From positions 75,555,501 to 75,619,500 of the forward strand of contig CP142454.1 of the NCBI GenBank assembly GCA_038049695.1: a DNA stretch of 64,000 nt. Direction: 5' to 3'. The DNA is from Cinnamomum chago. Its lineage: Eukaryota; Streptophyta; Magnoliopsida; Laurales; Lauraceae. The notes under the pieces are model-generated. The model saw only the letters and a program-made list of their open reading frames with translations, had not been told where the DNA came from and ran no database searches. The position numbers and the translations under genes are program-made. Of this stretch, positions 34,352 to 46,611 are shown one piece after another (positions within the stretch are counted from its first letter, which is position 1; each line of letters begins with the position of its first letter).

Positions 34352-35040
34352 GCAAAGGGGGAGGTGTGTTGTGAGGGGCGCCACCTCATCCCTAAAAAGT
34401 CTCTCCGGGCGGCTGTGAGGAGTGTCACATCATCCCTAAAAGGTCTCTCTTTTTAAAGAGGGCTACTCTTTCTCTCATAAAACCTCTCTCATAAGAGATT
34501 TTTATGAACGTTTGAATTTGAGTCTTATTTCTTGTCATTGTCTAAATTATAAGCAAATCTTTACAGTCAGTTTGTTTTATTTTCCTTAGATCTTCAATCA
34601 TTAATGTGTCTTATATTAAATATGTTTTGTGGGCCATACCGATGATTGAAATTCAAATTGTTGCTCCTTTACTCTCATTTCAGTTTTTTTCCCTAAATGG
34701 ATGGATCCAGTGGTGGGCACTTGTTCGTATTAAATATATTTCAAGATTGGACTCCAGTATTGGATGAAATCCCAATAGCCTTCTCTTAACCCCTTTTTTC
34801 TAAGAGTGCGCCCCACTGATGGAGGTAGGCAAGCCTATTGGCCGTTGTCTGGTTTCTTAATGTATGCAAATCAATTAGCGGGCCCCGCACATTTAACTTA
34901 TTTCTGCAGTGGGACCCACTCATGGATTATGCATAGATATTAGTTTTCTAGGTCAATATGGATTATGAATTATTCTCTCTCTTAACACCATCTATCTCTC
35001 ATTCTCTCAAGATTGTCATCTTTTTATTTTAAGATTTTTG
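32703..35040. other. Intergenic sequence after the CACTA-like element
   Basis: No recognisable gene. Short open stretches at about 32731-32937 and 32968-33153 (the latter rich in Lys/Glu, MSIKDRVGEMEKLEKERKKK) have no known match. A (TA)n tract is at 34315-34348. A 36-bp unit (CATCCCTAAAAAGTCTCTC) is repeated at 34371-34406 and 34414-34449. Confidence 0.45.
34315..34348. repeat. (TA)n microsatellite
   Basis: About 17 TA units next to the short direct repeat at 34371-34449. Confidence 0.85.
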
Positions 35041-36078
35041 TAGGCTGGGCCATCCCAGATGTATGCTTGTCCAACTGATGGTATAAAAACTCATCCTAAG
35101 TAGCCCCGAGTTGGCTGGGTCAACTTGGCTCATTAGATTTCAGAGTTGGACAAGTTGAATGAGTAACTGAATACTTTCCCAGACTCACCTCAGTTACTAG
35201 GCTCATTGGTTTCTGAGAGGCTGAATTTCTGAGTTTCAAGTAAGGTCCGATCTCTGTTTGTTCTGCTGGTGGCCTATATGCAGACCCAAATCCAGACAAA
35301 AGGTCTATTAGTTTGGTACCGCTTGCCCTTCCCTTTCAGAAATATTTAGTCTTAGTTAAATATGTTTTGTTGGGTTAGCCTAGGTCTGGCATGCACATTT
35401 AGCTATTAATTGAGAAAATAGGCTTTGGCCATGGTTTAAAATAGTGGCCATTATGTGATAGATTTACCCATTGCTTACAGGTTTCTGTTGTCAATGTTGC
35501 CATTTATTGGTCATTACAGTTTCTAATTTCTACTCAAGCACGTTTAAAACCCTGTTCTCACTCCCATTATATTGGTTTCTAAGCAATTTTTATATTCTTA
35601 AAAACACTATAAAAAACTGTAGTATGGAAGGTTTATATCAAATGTGAAGCTTTTAGGCCACTGTGATGCTTCTGTAATATATGGAAAATTTTGATTGTTC
35701 AACTGTGGTAACATTACTACCTAATGCATATTTCAGCCTTCGTTATACAGGCCAAAACAAAGTTTTAAAGCCATGCTTCTGGTTACCCACTTATTTAAAA
35801 TCACTGCTTACATTTTACCCAATGTGAGCTGCCCTCAGGCTGGTCTGCCCAATGAACATCCCATGTATTGTCAAACATCAAAGCTTTAATTCCATCAGAA
35901 CTTTAAGATCATTCACAGTCATGAGGATGTTGGTTTTGACGTACATCTCAAAAATTACATGCAGTTGAAATGTTGGGTTTTTTCTCATCCCAACTCTTAG
36001 CTGTCAATTTGTTCTTCTCATGACCTTCTCTCCTACATGCATAGGACAATGGCTTCCTCTCTTTGCAAAAATATGAGA
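35041..36078 (+). repeat. Second copy of the DUF674 intron-2 segment
   Basis: Starts TAGGCTGGGCCATCCCAGAT and ends TTTGCAAAAATATGAGA, matching 11361-12386 in order and orientation (for example TCTACTCAAGCACGTTTAAA in both). No DUF674 exon lies in the 100 bases upstream, where exon 2 would be expected, and a Copia fragment begins at once on the right. Confidence 0.8.
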
Positions 36079-36079
36079 T

Positions 36080-36750
36080 GTCGACGACATCCTACTCCTT
36101 GGAAAAGACGTAGGAATGTTGTCAACAGTGAAAGTTTGGTTGGCCAAGACTTTTGATATGAATGACTTGGGAGAAGCTAGCTATATACATCCTAGGAATC
36201 AAACTCCATCGAGACCGGAAAAATAGGATGATTGGCTTATCCCAAGCCGCATACATAGATAAGGTACTAGTACGGTTTGCTATGCAGGACTCCAAGAAAG
36301 GTATTACACCTCTCAGGAATGGAGTGTACCTTTCTAGGGATCAGTGCCTTAAAACACCCGAGGAAAAGGATCAGATGAGGTCGATATTATACGCTTTGGC
36401 TATTGGTAGCCTCATGTATGCTATGCTATGTACTAGACCGGATATCTATCATGCAGTGGGCCTAGTCAGCAGATATCAGTCTAACCCAAGACCTGAACAT
36501 TGGACTGTTGTAAAATGTATTCTCAAATACTTAGAAGGACTAGAGATTACATGTTGATTTATGGCAGTGATGAACTGATTCTAGTCGGTTACACAGATTC
36601 TGACTTCATATCAGATAAGGATTCCAGGAAATCCACGTCTAGTTATGTATTTATGCTTGGTGGAAAAGCTATCAACTGGAGGAGTATTAAACAGGAATGT
36701 GCCGCTGATTCCACCTCGGAGGCTAAATATGTAGCGGCTTGTGAAGCAGC
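36080..36750 (+). pseudogene. Copia RT-RNase H fragment
   Basis: It starts inside the RT active site (VDDILLLGKD, without the preceding Tyr) and runs through YILGIKLHRDR, IDKVLVRFAMQDSKKG, CTRPDIYHAVGLVSRYQ, YTDSDFISDKDSRKS and the RNase H sequence QECAADSTSEAKYVAACEAA. It is cut at both ends. Two frameshifts are visible, near 36170 (before ILGIK) and near 36535 (before DYMLIYG). No LTR, gag or integrase accompanies it. It is a dead fragment of a Ty1/Copia element. Confidence 0.9.
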
Positions 36751-39282
36751 TGATTGGACCCCAAGTATAGGGTGCAATCTGGTGAGTCCAAGTCGATCCA
36801 CGGGGAGCAATGCTTTTTAAGAAACTTTCCAACTTAGAAACTAAATCTAACCTAATAAAGAAACTAATCAAATTACAAGAAAATTCCTAAAAACTGAAAA
36901 TTAAAAATTACAACTTTTCAAATAAAAGAAAACCTAAACTAAGTAAAGAAACCTAGTTTATTTAACCCTATTCTAACTATAACCTGCAAAAGTAACAAAC
37001 TCATCAAAACAACCAATTTAATATAAAATAAATCAAAACAAAATTTCCTAAATTAGATCCTAATTACCAAAATCATTTTTTACGCAAATATGAATGATCT
37101 ATAATTCCCTATTGCAATTTTATGTAAGTTTTTAAAAATTTGATGCATGCTATAAAAAATTCTAAGTATGGAAACTCTTGCACAGACCCAATTTTGCTGG
37201 ACTGTACAACTAGTCTAAGATGATATAAACCTAAATATAATGGCTGAAATCAATACCCTAATGATGCATGAACACAAAAAAAAAAAAAAAAAAAAATGAA
37301 AAAAGGACTTAAAACGAAAAAGATATGATTTCCTAAAGATGCCTACTTGAACCAATTATGCTGCTAAAATCTGAACGCAGGCTTACCAACTACCCCTGTT
37401 TGAGCCTCTGGTTGACACGGTTCCCAAGGTTATTTTTGAATGAAATTCTGGAGTTTCAAAGTCCAATTATTATACTTTAAATCTGTTATTTTTCGGACCA
37501 AAACATTCACATTTAACTGGTTTTTAAATTACACACTTTTGTAACCCAGTTGGTTCAATTCTGCTGAAACTGTGCAGGATTTTTCACTATTCACATACCA
37601 GGTCCGAATTTAGTCTTTCTAATCAGTTGATAATCTTCTGATTTCAGCAACAAAAACTTGTTCTAATGCAATTTCTAAATATGATGCATGCAAACAAAAG
37701 AAAAAAAAAAAAGCCTTTCCAACCATAGATTATGCAAGTAACAAAAATAGTAAGTTTCTACTAAACATAGAAAGATGTAAATTGGGTTTCTAAATCAAGA
37801 ATTTGCAAGTAAAAAAAATAATCAGAATATTAACTAAAAAATAAAAAAAATGGGTGGAAAAATAAAAAGCGGAAAAGATGTACCAAAGATCTAGAAACTA
37901 GACGATCATACAAGTATTGACAATGCGATGATAATGTCCTCTCTTCTCATAGTAGGAAAAATTTATGCAAGTGATTACTTGTTGTCTCTCGACTTTTAAT
38001 CCTTTTATTTTATTTTCAAATCCCTAGATCTAATCATGTGAAATATTGTCTCCAATCAAAACACATAAAAGAACTAGAAATAGAAAATTAAACCACTTAC
38101 ATAAAGAATATGCAGAATCAATCCAAGTAGTGTCTTTATTCCTTGATCTTGAAGTACAAAAAATTAAGATTCTTCTCTCTTCATCATTCTCTCAACATGA
38201 TATCTCAATCTATGTCTAAAGAATTAGAATGGAGAAGAAGAAGAAGGGACTTAGAGAGAAAGGGTGGATGGGAGTGGAGAGGGAGAGAAAACCTCCAAGA
38301 TTTTTCAACTACAAGGCATGGACCTCCAGCCCCTTTGTTGGCTCCTTTTTATAATTTTTGATGCTCCTTGTTGCTAAGAATTCCCCTCCTTCATAGGGCT
38401 TTTGTTTCCTCTTTTGCCTTGATTCTTTTCTTCATCTCCAAGCTACTCTTCCCTCTATGGAAAGACTTTAAAATTTGAGGGATCTCCTTGCCTTATTAGG
38501 TTTCTTAATGCACACACCTTCCTTGTATAATTCCAAGAATATCTCTAAAAACTACATGATGATGTAGAGGGAAGAAACTTTCCAAATATTGAGATTTCTT
38601 ACAATTCTCGTCTAAAACTGTAGCAAACAACTTCCCGAGGTCATATCTCCCTCAGTATAGCTCTGATTTACACAATCTTGGGCTCCATGGATATTTACTC
38701 AAAAAGAGCTTTCCAACGGTGGCTAAATTGCGCTAATCCGACACTCGGTTTGAGAATTATGGCCATTTTAAGTTGCTGCCCCTGAAAAATCTGGGAATAA
38801 TTTTGCACAAATGGAAGCTTCTATCTTGGCATGCAATGGGGTGCATGGGACCCATGTTGGACGTCCAAGGCATGCTTGAACTCTTTCCTTTCTTGCTTAT
38901 TAGACTTTCCTTTGACCTCTCTTCTCAAATTTCTTCATTGTAAGTCCCATGTTGATTTCTCCTACAAGTTGAAAGAAATAAATTTAACATAAATTACGTG
39001 TAAGAAAATAAACATGAATCATGCATTGGACCCTACATGCCTAATGATGCACCCGAATGACAAACTTTCGAAAAATAGCATATGGTGCCAAAAATAGTAG
39101 GTATATTGTGATGAAGCTAAGCAAACTAACTTTGGGGTGATAAATGATATGAAAAACCTTAATTTCACAAAAGTCATGCAATTCAATGAATTTTGACCTA
39201 TTTGGACCATGTTTCCAAAAAAAACCCCAAATGCATGAAATCATGAAATTGAGTGTAATCTATGCAATTACTTAATTAAGTC
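36751..39282 (-). mobile_element. Athila-like LTR (solo or recombined)
   Basis: Non-coding sequence of about 2.5 kb between two truncated elements. The start, TGATTGGACCCCAAGTATAG then AAGTCGATCCACGGGGAGCA, resembles the start of the Athila LTRs here (AAGTGCTAGG then GATCCACAGGGAG). A plausible end is TTAAGTCCA. No matching target duplication is seen (GCAGC left, CAAAT right), so recombination with loss of flanking sequence is likely. The exact ends are uncertain. Confidence 0.55.
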
Positions 39283-40403
39283 CACAAATGCTTATTAGAC
39301 ACAAAAGTTGTTATCTCTCTCTTCATGTTGTTCCACCAAAATCTATTCTTCAAATTGTGGTACATCTTCGTGCTACCCGGATGCATAGAATATCTCGTGC
39401 TGTGAGCTTCATTCATTATTTCACTCTTCAAATCATCCACATTTGGCACACACAACCGGTCACAAAAGTACAATATCCCATTCACCATCTTGAAATATGG
39501 ACGTTCTGTAATATGTTCCACTATCTTTGCCAAGTATGGGTCTTGCAACTGATTTTCCTTGATCTTCTGGATGAAGGTAGGTTCTGCAACTGTCATGTTT
39601 GCTAACATCGCACCCAATCTCAGGGTTTGCACCTCTACACCCAACTCTTCAAACTGCTGTAAGACACCCATTCCTTTCAAACTGGCCATAACCACTGATT
39701 TTCTGCTCAATGCATCAGCTACAACATTCACTTTGCCTGGATGATATTTGATTGGAAAGTCATAATCTTTGATGTACTCCATCCACCTTCTCTGCCTCAT
39801 ATTCAAATCATTCTGCGAGAACAAATATTGTAAACTTCTGTGGTCTGAATGGACTTCAAATTTCTCTCCGTAGAGGTAGTGTCTCCACATCTTCAATGCG
39901 AAAACAACTGCTGTCAACTCCAAGTCGTAAGTCGCATAATTCTTCTCATGGTCCTTCAGCTGTCTCGAGCCATAAGCAATCACCTTGCCATCTTGCATCA
40001 ATACACAACCCAGTCCCACATTCGAAGCATCTGTATAAACAATAAATCCGCCGTTGCTCGAGGGTAACGTAAGGATTGGGGCGGTGGTTAACCTTCCTTT
40101 CAACTCTTGAAAACTTGTTTCACACTGATCGGTCCACACAAATGGGACATTCTTCCGGGTCGATTTTGTCAACGGAGCTGCAATGGATGAAAAACCTTGG
40201 ACAAATCTTCTGTAATAGCCTGCTAACCCCAAAAAGCTTCTAATTTCTGTCACACTGTTGGGCCTCACCCAATTAACAACAGCCTTTATTTTAGTTGGAT
40301 CAACTGCTAAACCTTCTCTGGAGATGATGTGGCCTAGAAAAGCAACTTGCTCTAACCAGAATTCGCACTTACTGAGTTTTGCATATAGCTGGTTGTCCCT
40401 CAA
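39283..40403 (-). pseudogene. Tekay/Del-like RT C-terminus, RNase H and integrase start
   Basis: Minus-strand frame of about 370 codons. It holds the RT thumb ([33 protein letters not shown]), RNase H with its acidic residues ([48 protein letters not shown]) and the histidine part of the integrase zinc finger ([17 protein letters not shown]). It breaks just before the Cys-Cys half. A stop at about 40409 separates it from the RT catalytic box FIDD (40467-40478). Confidence 0.88.
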
Positions 40404-41500
40404 GAGCTACAACGCTGTCCTCAAATGTTCTTCATGCTCCTTCTTACTCTTGGAATACACAAGGACATCATCAATAAATACTACTGTAGAGTGATCCAAA
40501 TAGGGTGCGAAGACCTTGTTCATCAGAGCCATAAAGACTGCGGGTGCATTTGTCAAACTAAAGGGCATCACTAAGAACTCATAGTGCCCATATCTTGTCC
40601 TAAAGGTTGTCTTCTGAACATCTGAGTCTAACTCTCAACTGATGGTACCCTGACCTCAAGTCTATCTTGGAAAAATAGGTTGTTCCTTGCAATTGGTCAA
40701 ACAATTCGTCTATCCTTGGCAATGAATACTTGTTCTTCACGGTCACATGGTTCAACTTCCTGTAGTCAATGCACATTCTCAAACTCCCATCCTTCTTTTT
40801 CACAAACAACACCGGTGCTCCCCACGGTGAAACACTTGGCCTAATAAAACCTTTGCTCAACAATTCCTGCAATTGGAGCTTTAGCTCACGCATTTCTGCT
40901 GGAGCCATCCTGTATGGTGCAATCGAGATCGGAGTTGTCCCTGGAAGGAGCTCAATTGTGAACTCAACTTCTCTGATTGGTGGTAAACCCGGGATTTCTT
41001 CTGGAAAAACATCCGGAAATTCACACACAATGGGGATATCCTCCACCCCTTGGGACTGTTTATCCTCCGTGATAAACACAATAAATGCCTGACATCCACT
41101 CTGCACTAATCTGCTCGCCTTCAATACTGAAATAAACCCTGCCTGAGTTTTTCTCCTATTCCCCTGAAATATCAATTCTGCCTGTGGCCCTTGGAATCTG
41201 AATGTGATGGTCTTACTAAAACAATCCATGGTGGCATGATATGCTTCTAACCAATCCATGCCTAAAATGACATCAAAATCATGCATGTCCAAGACTATGA
41301 GGTTGGCCGGTAAGTTAACATCTCCTAACAACACTGTACAACTAGGGTAATGGTTTCTACACACAACTTGCTTCCCTACTGGAGTGGTCACTACTAAAAT
41401 GTAATCCAAATCACTACATGGTGCATCAATCAACTTAGCAAAACTAGGAGATGAAAATGAATGTGTGGATCCAGGGTCAAATAAAATCTAGGCTTCTACC
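40404..41500 (-). pseudogene. Tekay/Del-like protease and RT N-terminal region
   Basis: The minus-strand frame 40600-41433 carries protease sequence ([17 protein letters not shown]) and RT ([51 protein letters not shown]). The protease active site, DPGST, lies just upstream near 41470-41485, preceded directly by an in-frame TAG. After LRVR the frame shifts at about 40610 before the FIDD box. Confidence 0.87.
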
Positions 41501-41746
41501 CCCACAAACAAGAAGTTTACCTTCTACCACGTCTCCTGCAGCTTCAGTATCTGCACGGCTGAGATAATGTAAACGTCCATGCATCTGTAGTCTATTTGGT
41601 ACTTGGCTCTGCCTTCCTTGGCCATGCCTATTCTGTTGTGGAGGACGAGCATTCTGATTCTGTGCCAGTGGCCTAGCCTACTGCTGTTGCTGAGGTGGTC
41701 TAATCTGATTCTGAACTGGTGCTTGATTCTGAGGAGCTACTTGTCT

Positions 41747-42793
41747 TTACTGCTGGTTTCTGTTCCCTTGATTCTGAAGTAGTGGGCAATCCTTGATTGC
41801 ATGGTTCATAGCCCCACACTTGAAACAGGCACCCATGGCCTTACGACATTTATGTGTTTCATGATTCTTGCCACAATGTCCACACCCTTGTCTCACTCGA
41901 CCTTGTTCTTGCCTTGGCTTCTTGCTCTGTTGTTGCCTCTGATTCTGCTGCTGATAGTGTTGTTTCCTGTCCTGAACAATCATGTTGTTAATATCTTCAA
42001 ATGTGTAAGCCCGCTTGACTGCCTCATCATATGTAGCTGGAGGTACTACTCCTATGACATCTCTCATGATGATCGGGTTCAACCCTTCCAAAAACTTCGT
42101 TATCTTTTTCATTTCAGTGTCAATCAACTCGGTAGCATATCTAGCCAATCTTTCAAACTTGGTGACATAATCTAGCACCGTCATGCTGCCTTGTTTGAGC
42201 TGCCGAAACTCAATAGCTTTCTGCCTCTTGACATGAGAGGGAATGTATTTATCTTGAAACTGTGTCTTGAATGCTGCCCAAGCCTCTTCGTCAACCATCA
42301 CTGCATAAGGATCCTTGACTGTTTGCCACCACCTATCTGCAAGCCCATAGAATAATGAAGCTGTGAGATTAACCTTCTGTATTCCCGTGCACATGAAGAC
42401 ATCGAAGATCTTCTCGGTATTGACTAGCCAGTCATCTGCCACTAACATGTCCTCATTGCCCGAAAATTCCTTCGGTGCTCTCTTCCTAAATTTCTCAAAT
42501 AGTTCATTAGGGTCAGGATCCCTATTTTGAATAACAATCTGCGGACCCACGGGTGGTGCTACATTCCTGTTCTGGAGTACTTCCAAGAGTTGCCTCTGAA
42601 CTTGTGCCATTTCATCATCCTTCTTTGCTAGCTGTTCTTGAAATCTGGCTTGGTTTTCATTAGATTGCCTTTGTTGCGCTATCATTGCTTGCATAAGTTC
42701 CTGAAACTGTGTGGCTGTCGATGTCTCAGATGCATCTGACTCATTCTGATTACTGCCTGAAGCATGATGATTTGGAGCTTTTCTTGGAGGCAT
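41747..42793 (-). pseudogene. Tekay/Del-like gag
   Basis: The minus-strand frame starts at MPPRKAP (42793; the upstream in-frame Met is less likely). It contains a Gln-rich coiled region (about residues 25-80), the capsid-like Retrotrans_gag segment (WLVNTEKIFDV, ASLFYGLADRWWQT, QFQDKYIPSHVKRQKA) and two Cys-rich knuckles (CGHCGKNHETHKC, CFKCGAMNHAIKDC). It ends at a stop before the linker to protease, which is itself broken by further stops. The gag domain is intact. Confidence 0.85.
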
Positions 42794-42937
42794 AGTGCTG
42801 TAAAACAAAGAGTTAGAACACAATAATCATGGTATAAGGGTTTTTAAGGTCCTATACCAACGAATCTATCGAACTCACGAATCCTCGCCACGTTCCTAAG
42901 ACCTTTCTAGTTCCTTTTAAGTGCCTGAAACATGTCC

Positions 42938-42950
42938 GGCTCTGATACCA
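42938..42950 (-). other. Primer-binding site, tRNA-iMet type
   Basis: The minus strand reads TGGTATCAGAGCC, the standard plant PBS for initiator Met tRNA, four bases from the LTR edge at 42955. Confidence 0.9.
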
Positions 42951-42954
42951 GTCT

Positions 42955-45796
42955 TGTCGCGACCCCGGAACGGATCCCCGGGCCCGCGATGTTAATATTT
43001 GCATTACTCTGTTTATTAGAGATGTACTTTCCCACAGGTTCCCGCGGTGAGGATTCCCAAAGACACGCGGAATTTGACTCACATGATCAAGTATGCGGAA
43101 GCGTGTAGTAAAACACAACAAGATGAGCACCAATAAAATATTTAAGTGCCATGACATATAGTAACAAGAAATAGTATCAAAGAAAGAGCTAACGTGGCAT
43201 TCCCAACTTAGTTCAAGTTATAAGACTAACACGAAAGTGAGTTAATTTTTTGTTACAACCCATAAGAGGCCAACAGAGGCCAATACACTTCTAAAAAATA
43301 ACAAAAGAAACCCCATGACAAAAAGGTGACGAGACTCAAGAAACCCGCCCAACGTCTAAATGACATCGTCGGGCTGCCACTCTCTCACAGGAGTTGGCTC
43401 ACAAGCCTCCTCCTGACGCTCCTCCTCAAGGGTAACGTCTCCTGCACCTAGGCACCGACAAACAAGGGTCAAACACAACGGTTTGGCAGGTAATCAATTT
43501 AGGTGCAAGCATGAACCAATAACGTTTAAGAAACATATAAGAAATTCCTTGATTTGAAATACTATAATGACTGAGATACATTTGCAGAAATATTTAACTG
43601 AGTTAAGATACTAAAACAAACTAGCATGAGTACATAATATATCATGAATAGTCATCATCCACAAAGAGCCCATCCTTTCTCTATCATTTATATAATGAAA
43701 AGAGCAAGCACGCACGACAAGCACGTATACATAATATAAGCACGACACGATTTCCCACAAAGACGGGAATTCCGGCCGCTGAACCGGACACGCACGATGT
43801 GTAATAAATACACGACTAGTTTGCAGACAGTCCACATGTTTAAGGGCCCCCAGACAGTGGATCAAACTGAAAGGGCAGTCCAAGCTCAGTGGTGTTTACT
43901 TAATTCATGAATGCACAAAACAGCAAAACACTATCAAAACTTGTCGAGATAAAAAGGGGGAAGTCACTTATCAAAACACGAAGAGCACGACAAACAAAAA
44001 GGCATAATGAATATGCATAACACGCTTAGGAAGTGATCCCCTTTTTCTTGAAACAAAACTTCAAAACAATCTTATACTTGAAATCCAAAACTAGTACACG
44101 AGGGTACTTATCGTACCAAAACGGAATTCAAACACGAAATCTGACAAGCATGTGTTAAGGCTGCTAATTGACCTTTCTGTAATTGGGACCCCACAGGTCA
44201 GAATATACAAGAATTGGTGTCCCCGAAGTTAGGTTGCATTTCAAAGTTCCATTTACACAATGTCAAGTCAAAACCCTTAACATAGTCTAGTTTTTCAACC
44301 TTCGAGAAAATACAGAAAAAGAAATAATTCTTCTCCTGAATCTGGCAGGTTCGCTCGAGCGAACTTTATAAGGTGATGACACTTCGCTCGAGCGAGACAG
44401 TTCGTTCGAGCGGATAATAAGTGCGCTCGAACGGACAGCTCTCTATCTTGCTCCAGATTATACAGAGGGCAGTTCGCTCGAGCGGATCATAGGGTCGCTC
44501 GAGCGGACAGCTCTCTGTTTGCGCTCGGACCAAACAGAGGCTTGGTCGCTCTAGCGGACCCAAGGGTCGCTCGAGCGGACCAGCTTCTGCCTGAGTTCGC
44601 AGAGTGCAGAAACTGCCTTTCTCTTGCACATCTTCCACTACATTTTTCTCCTCCTTCTCATCCATCAATCACATACAATCCCTTGAGCCTTCATGCTCAC
44701 CAAGGGTTCATTTATCACCATTTCACACATCCAAATCCAATAAAACATAAGCATGAATCTTGTAAACAAATTTAATGCACAATTCTTAAAAACACCATGG
44801 AATCAAACTACACATGCACATTGAACCTATAAAGATTACTTGCCTTGCCCAATGCTAACAATCCTTCTCATGCACTTCACTCAAGCTATTCCAATGCTAC
44901 AAGGAAACCCAAGAAAACCACACAAACTCACTCAAAATGGAAACAAAGAACCCATTTTAACAAAAAGGGTTTTCCAAATGAAAAACAAGATCTTAAGGAA
45001 CCAAAATAATTCTATGAAAAATATGGGTTGAAGCTCTTACCTAGAAATGGTCAAACAAGAGAAAGAGAAGAAAAGGGAGCTTTTGCCCAACTTGGAAACT
45101 CAAGAAACTTGCATCAATGGAGATCTTAGGATGAGAGGAAGAAGATGGTAGCCTTGGAATCTTCTTTGGAGTCTTCTAGCTAGATCATGCAAGGAGAGGA
45201 AGATGGAAGGAAAAAAGAGGGATTTCAGCCCTAGGTCAAGAAATTGCAGAGATTTGGTAAAGTGAATGAAAGAGAGGGAGATGGGGCTTAAGTGATGCTA
45301 ATGGGCCCCAATTAGCTTGAACTTTGAAATGACGAAAACATGATCTTGAGGGCCTCAAATGACTTCGACGAAGAAGGATAAAACGATCCTAAAAAAATCT
45401 AGTTTTCAAAAATTATATTTTTGACATAGTTTTGAGATCTCAAAAATTGTGTCCAGATTTGTGCATAAAAGACAATTTTACCCCCATTGGGCCAAAACAT
45501 GGGTTTTTGGGCTTCAAACGTGAATGTGCTTAAGACGAAAGTTGTGACACATAGAAAAATCATTCAATTGAAATCAAAATCACAACCACACGGAGACCGA
45601 TACGATCCTCCCAAGCTTACACGTGCACTCAGGCCTTCCTGAGTGTGTCTGACTAATACTAAACGTTCTCAAAATTCCCAAAGCTATGACCAAGACTAAA
45701 ACTAATTACTTCTAACCCAACAACAACTAATCCCACTTAGGACTAAACACGTACTAATCACACACTAATCGAGTTGGTCTGGGTCGGGGTCTAACA
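42955..45796 (-). repeat. 5' LTR of the Tekay/Del-like element
   Basis: On the plus strand it starts TGTCGCGACCCCGG and ends GGGTCGGGGTCTAACA, 2,842 bp. The start is fixed by the adjacent PBS. The end is the first TG/CA-compatible point with complementary wording. A cluster of CTCGAG palindromes lies at 44351-44578. Reading frames inside are short and unconvincing. Confidence 0.8.
44351..44578. repeat. Cluster of TCGCTCGAGCGA palindromes
   Basis: The motif TCGCTCGAGCGA/G or a near variant starts at 44351, 44384, 44402, 44423, 44474, 44495, 44546 and 44567. The last four form two pairs 21 bp apart, and 44402/44423 is a third. Between them recurs GGACAGCTCTCT, and the pairs repeat every 72 bp. 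Each site centres on the XhoI-type palindrome CTCGAG. Confidence 0.85.
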
Positions 45797-46036
45797 ACCC
45801 GGATTGCACATGAGATGTGAGGTCATTGTGTCCCAGTTAGAGCCAGCTTTCTATGGAATCCCTAGTGGTCCCCACGCTAGCTCAGGATATTAGAAAGATA
45901 CTAATCATACTTGAACTCTAAAAGGAAGGAATTAAAAAGTTACTATTTCTATTTGAATTGACTTCTAATAGTAGTAATAGTAAGTTACTAATTGTTGTGG
46001 AAGTGAGACTTCTATAATAATTAGAAAGGAGAAAGT
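45797..46036. other. Unclassified spacer
   Basis: 240 bases between two LTRs, AT-rich toward the right (AATAGTAGTAATAGTAAG). No feature is recognised. It may be the original insertion site of the Tekay/Del-like element or part of another repeat. Confidence 0.4.
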
Positions 46037-46309
46037 TGAAAGTTCTGGGATCCGAACCCTAGAGGGGGGGTGAATAGGGTGGGCTTCAAATTAGTGACCA
46101 ATTATGACCAATTTTAACTTCTTTAAAATAAACTAGTCACAAGTGGTGATTACGTAAATAAATGCGGAAGCTTACAAAAACAATCACCACAAAGCATGCA
46201 CCATCACACAAGGATTATAGTGGTTTGGCCTCAATGCCTACATCCACTACCGGCTTGTGATCCAACACCCCACCGGATTTCCACTATTTATGCTTTTCAA
46301 TAGGCTAAG
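46037..46309. mobile_element. LTR fragment related to the solo LTR at 2135
   Basis: Starts TGAAAGTTCTGGGATCCGAA, then CCCTAGAGGGGGGGGTGAATAGGG, in which the G run has eight bases. It ends abruptly at 46309, where the Tat LTR begins. The missing part should reappear beyond the right end of the window, after the Tat 3' LTR. Confidence 0.65.
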
Positions 46310-46611
46310 TGTTGACACCAAAAATGTCACTTTGCCTCTTCACACCAAAAGCTACATGGAGCCACATCCTACCAAAAATAGGCAGGCGCCACTTCAAGCA
46401 TCAGATCTTGTCAGAATCAAACAAAAACTGTAAGGTCATTCAAAACAACCAAAAGAGAGGTACACATGAAGTTTCAGGCCATTCCGACATTATTTGGCCT
46501 AACTTCACTTCTCCAACAACTAAGCAGCAGCTCCCGGCGGCGGACCACCCCGGGACCATGGCACCTAATTCGGAGCTTGCGGATCATCTCAAAATGACTC
46601 CAATAGGCCCC

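Larger units (their letters stand above)
39283..45796 (-). mobile_element. 3'-truncated Tekay/Del-like Gypsy retrotransposon
   Basis: On the minus strand: LTR 42955-45796, tRNA-iMet PBS, gag with zinc knuckles, protease, RT, RNase H and the start of integrase, where it is cut at about 39283. The rest of integrase and the 3' LTR are missing. Protease DPGSTHSF, the gag start MPPRKAP and the long LTR fit the Tekay/Del chromovirus lineage; the diagnostic chromodomain would lie in the lost part. Several stops and frameshifts make it inactive. Confidence 0.85.

Noticed and set aside
33804-34456. Overlapping ORFs of about 105-130 codons on both strands
   Set aside because: They overlap one another in several frames, run into a TA repeat and show no recognisable motif.
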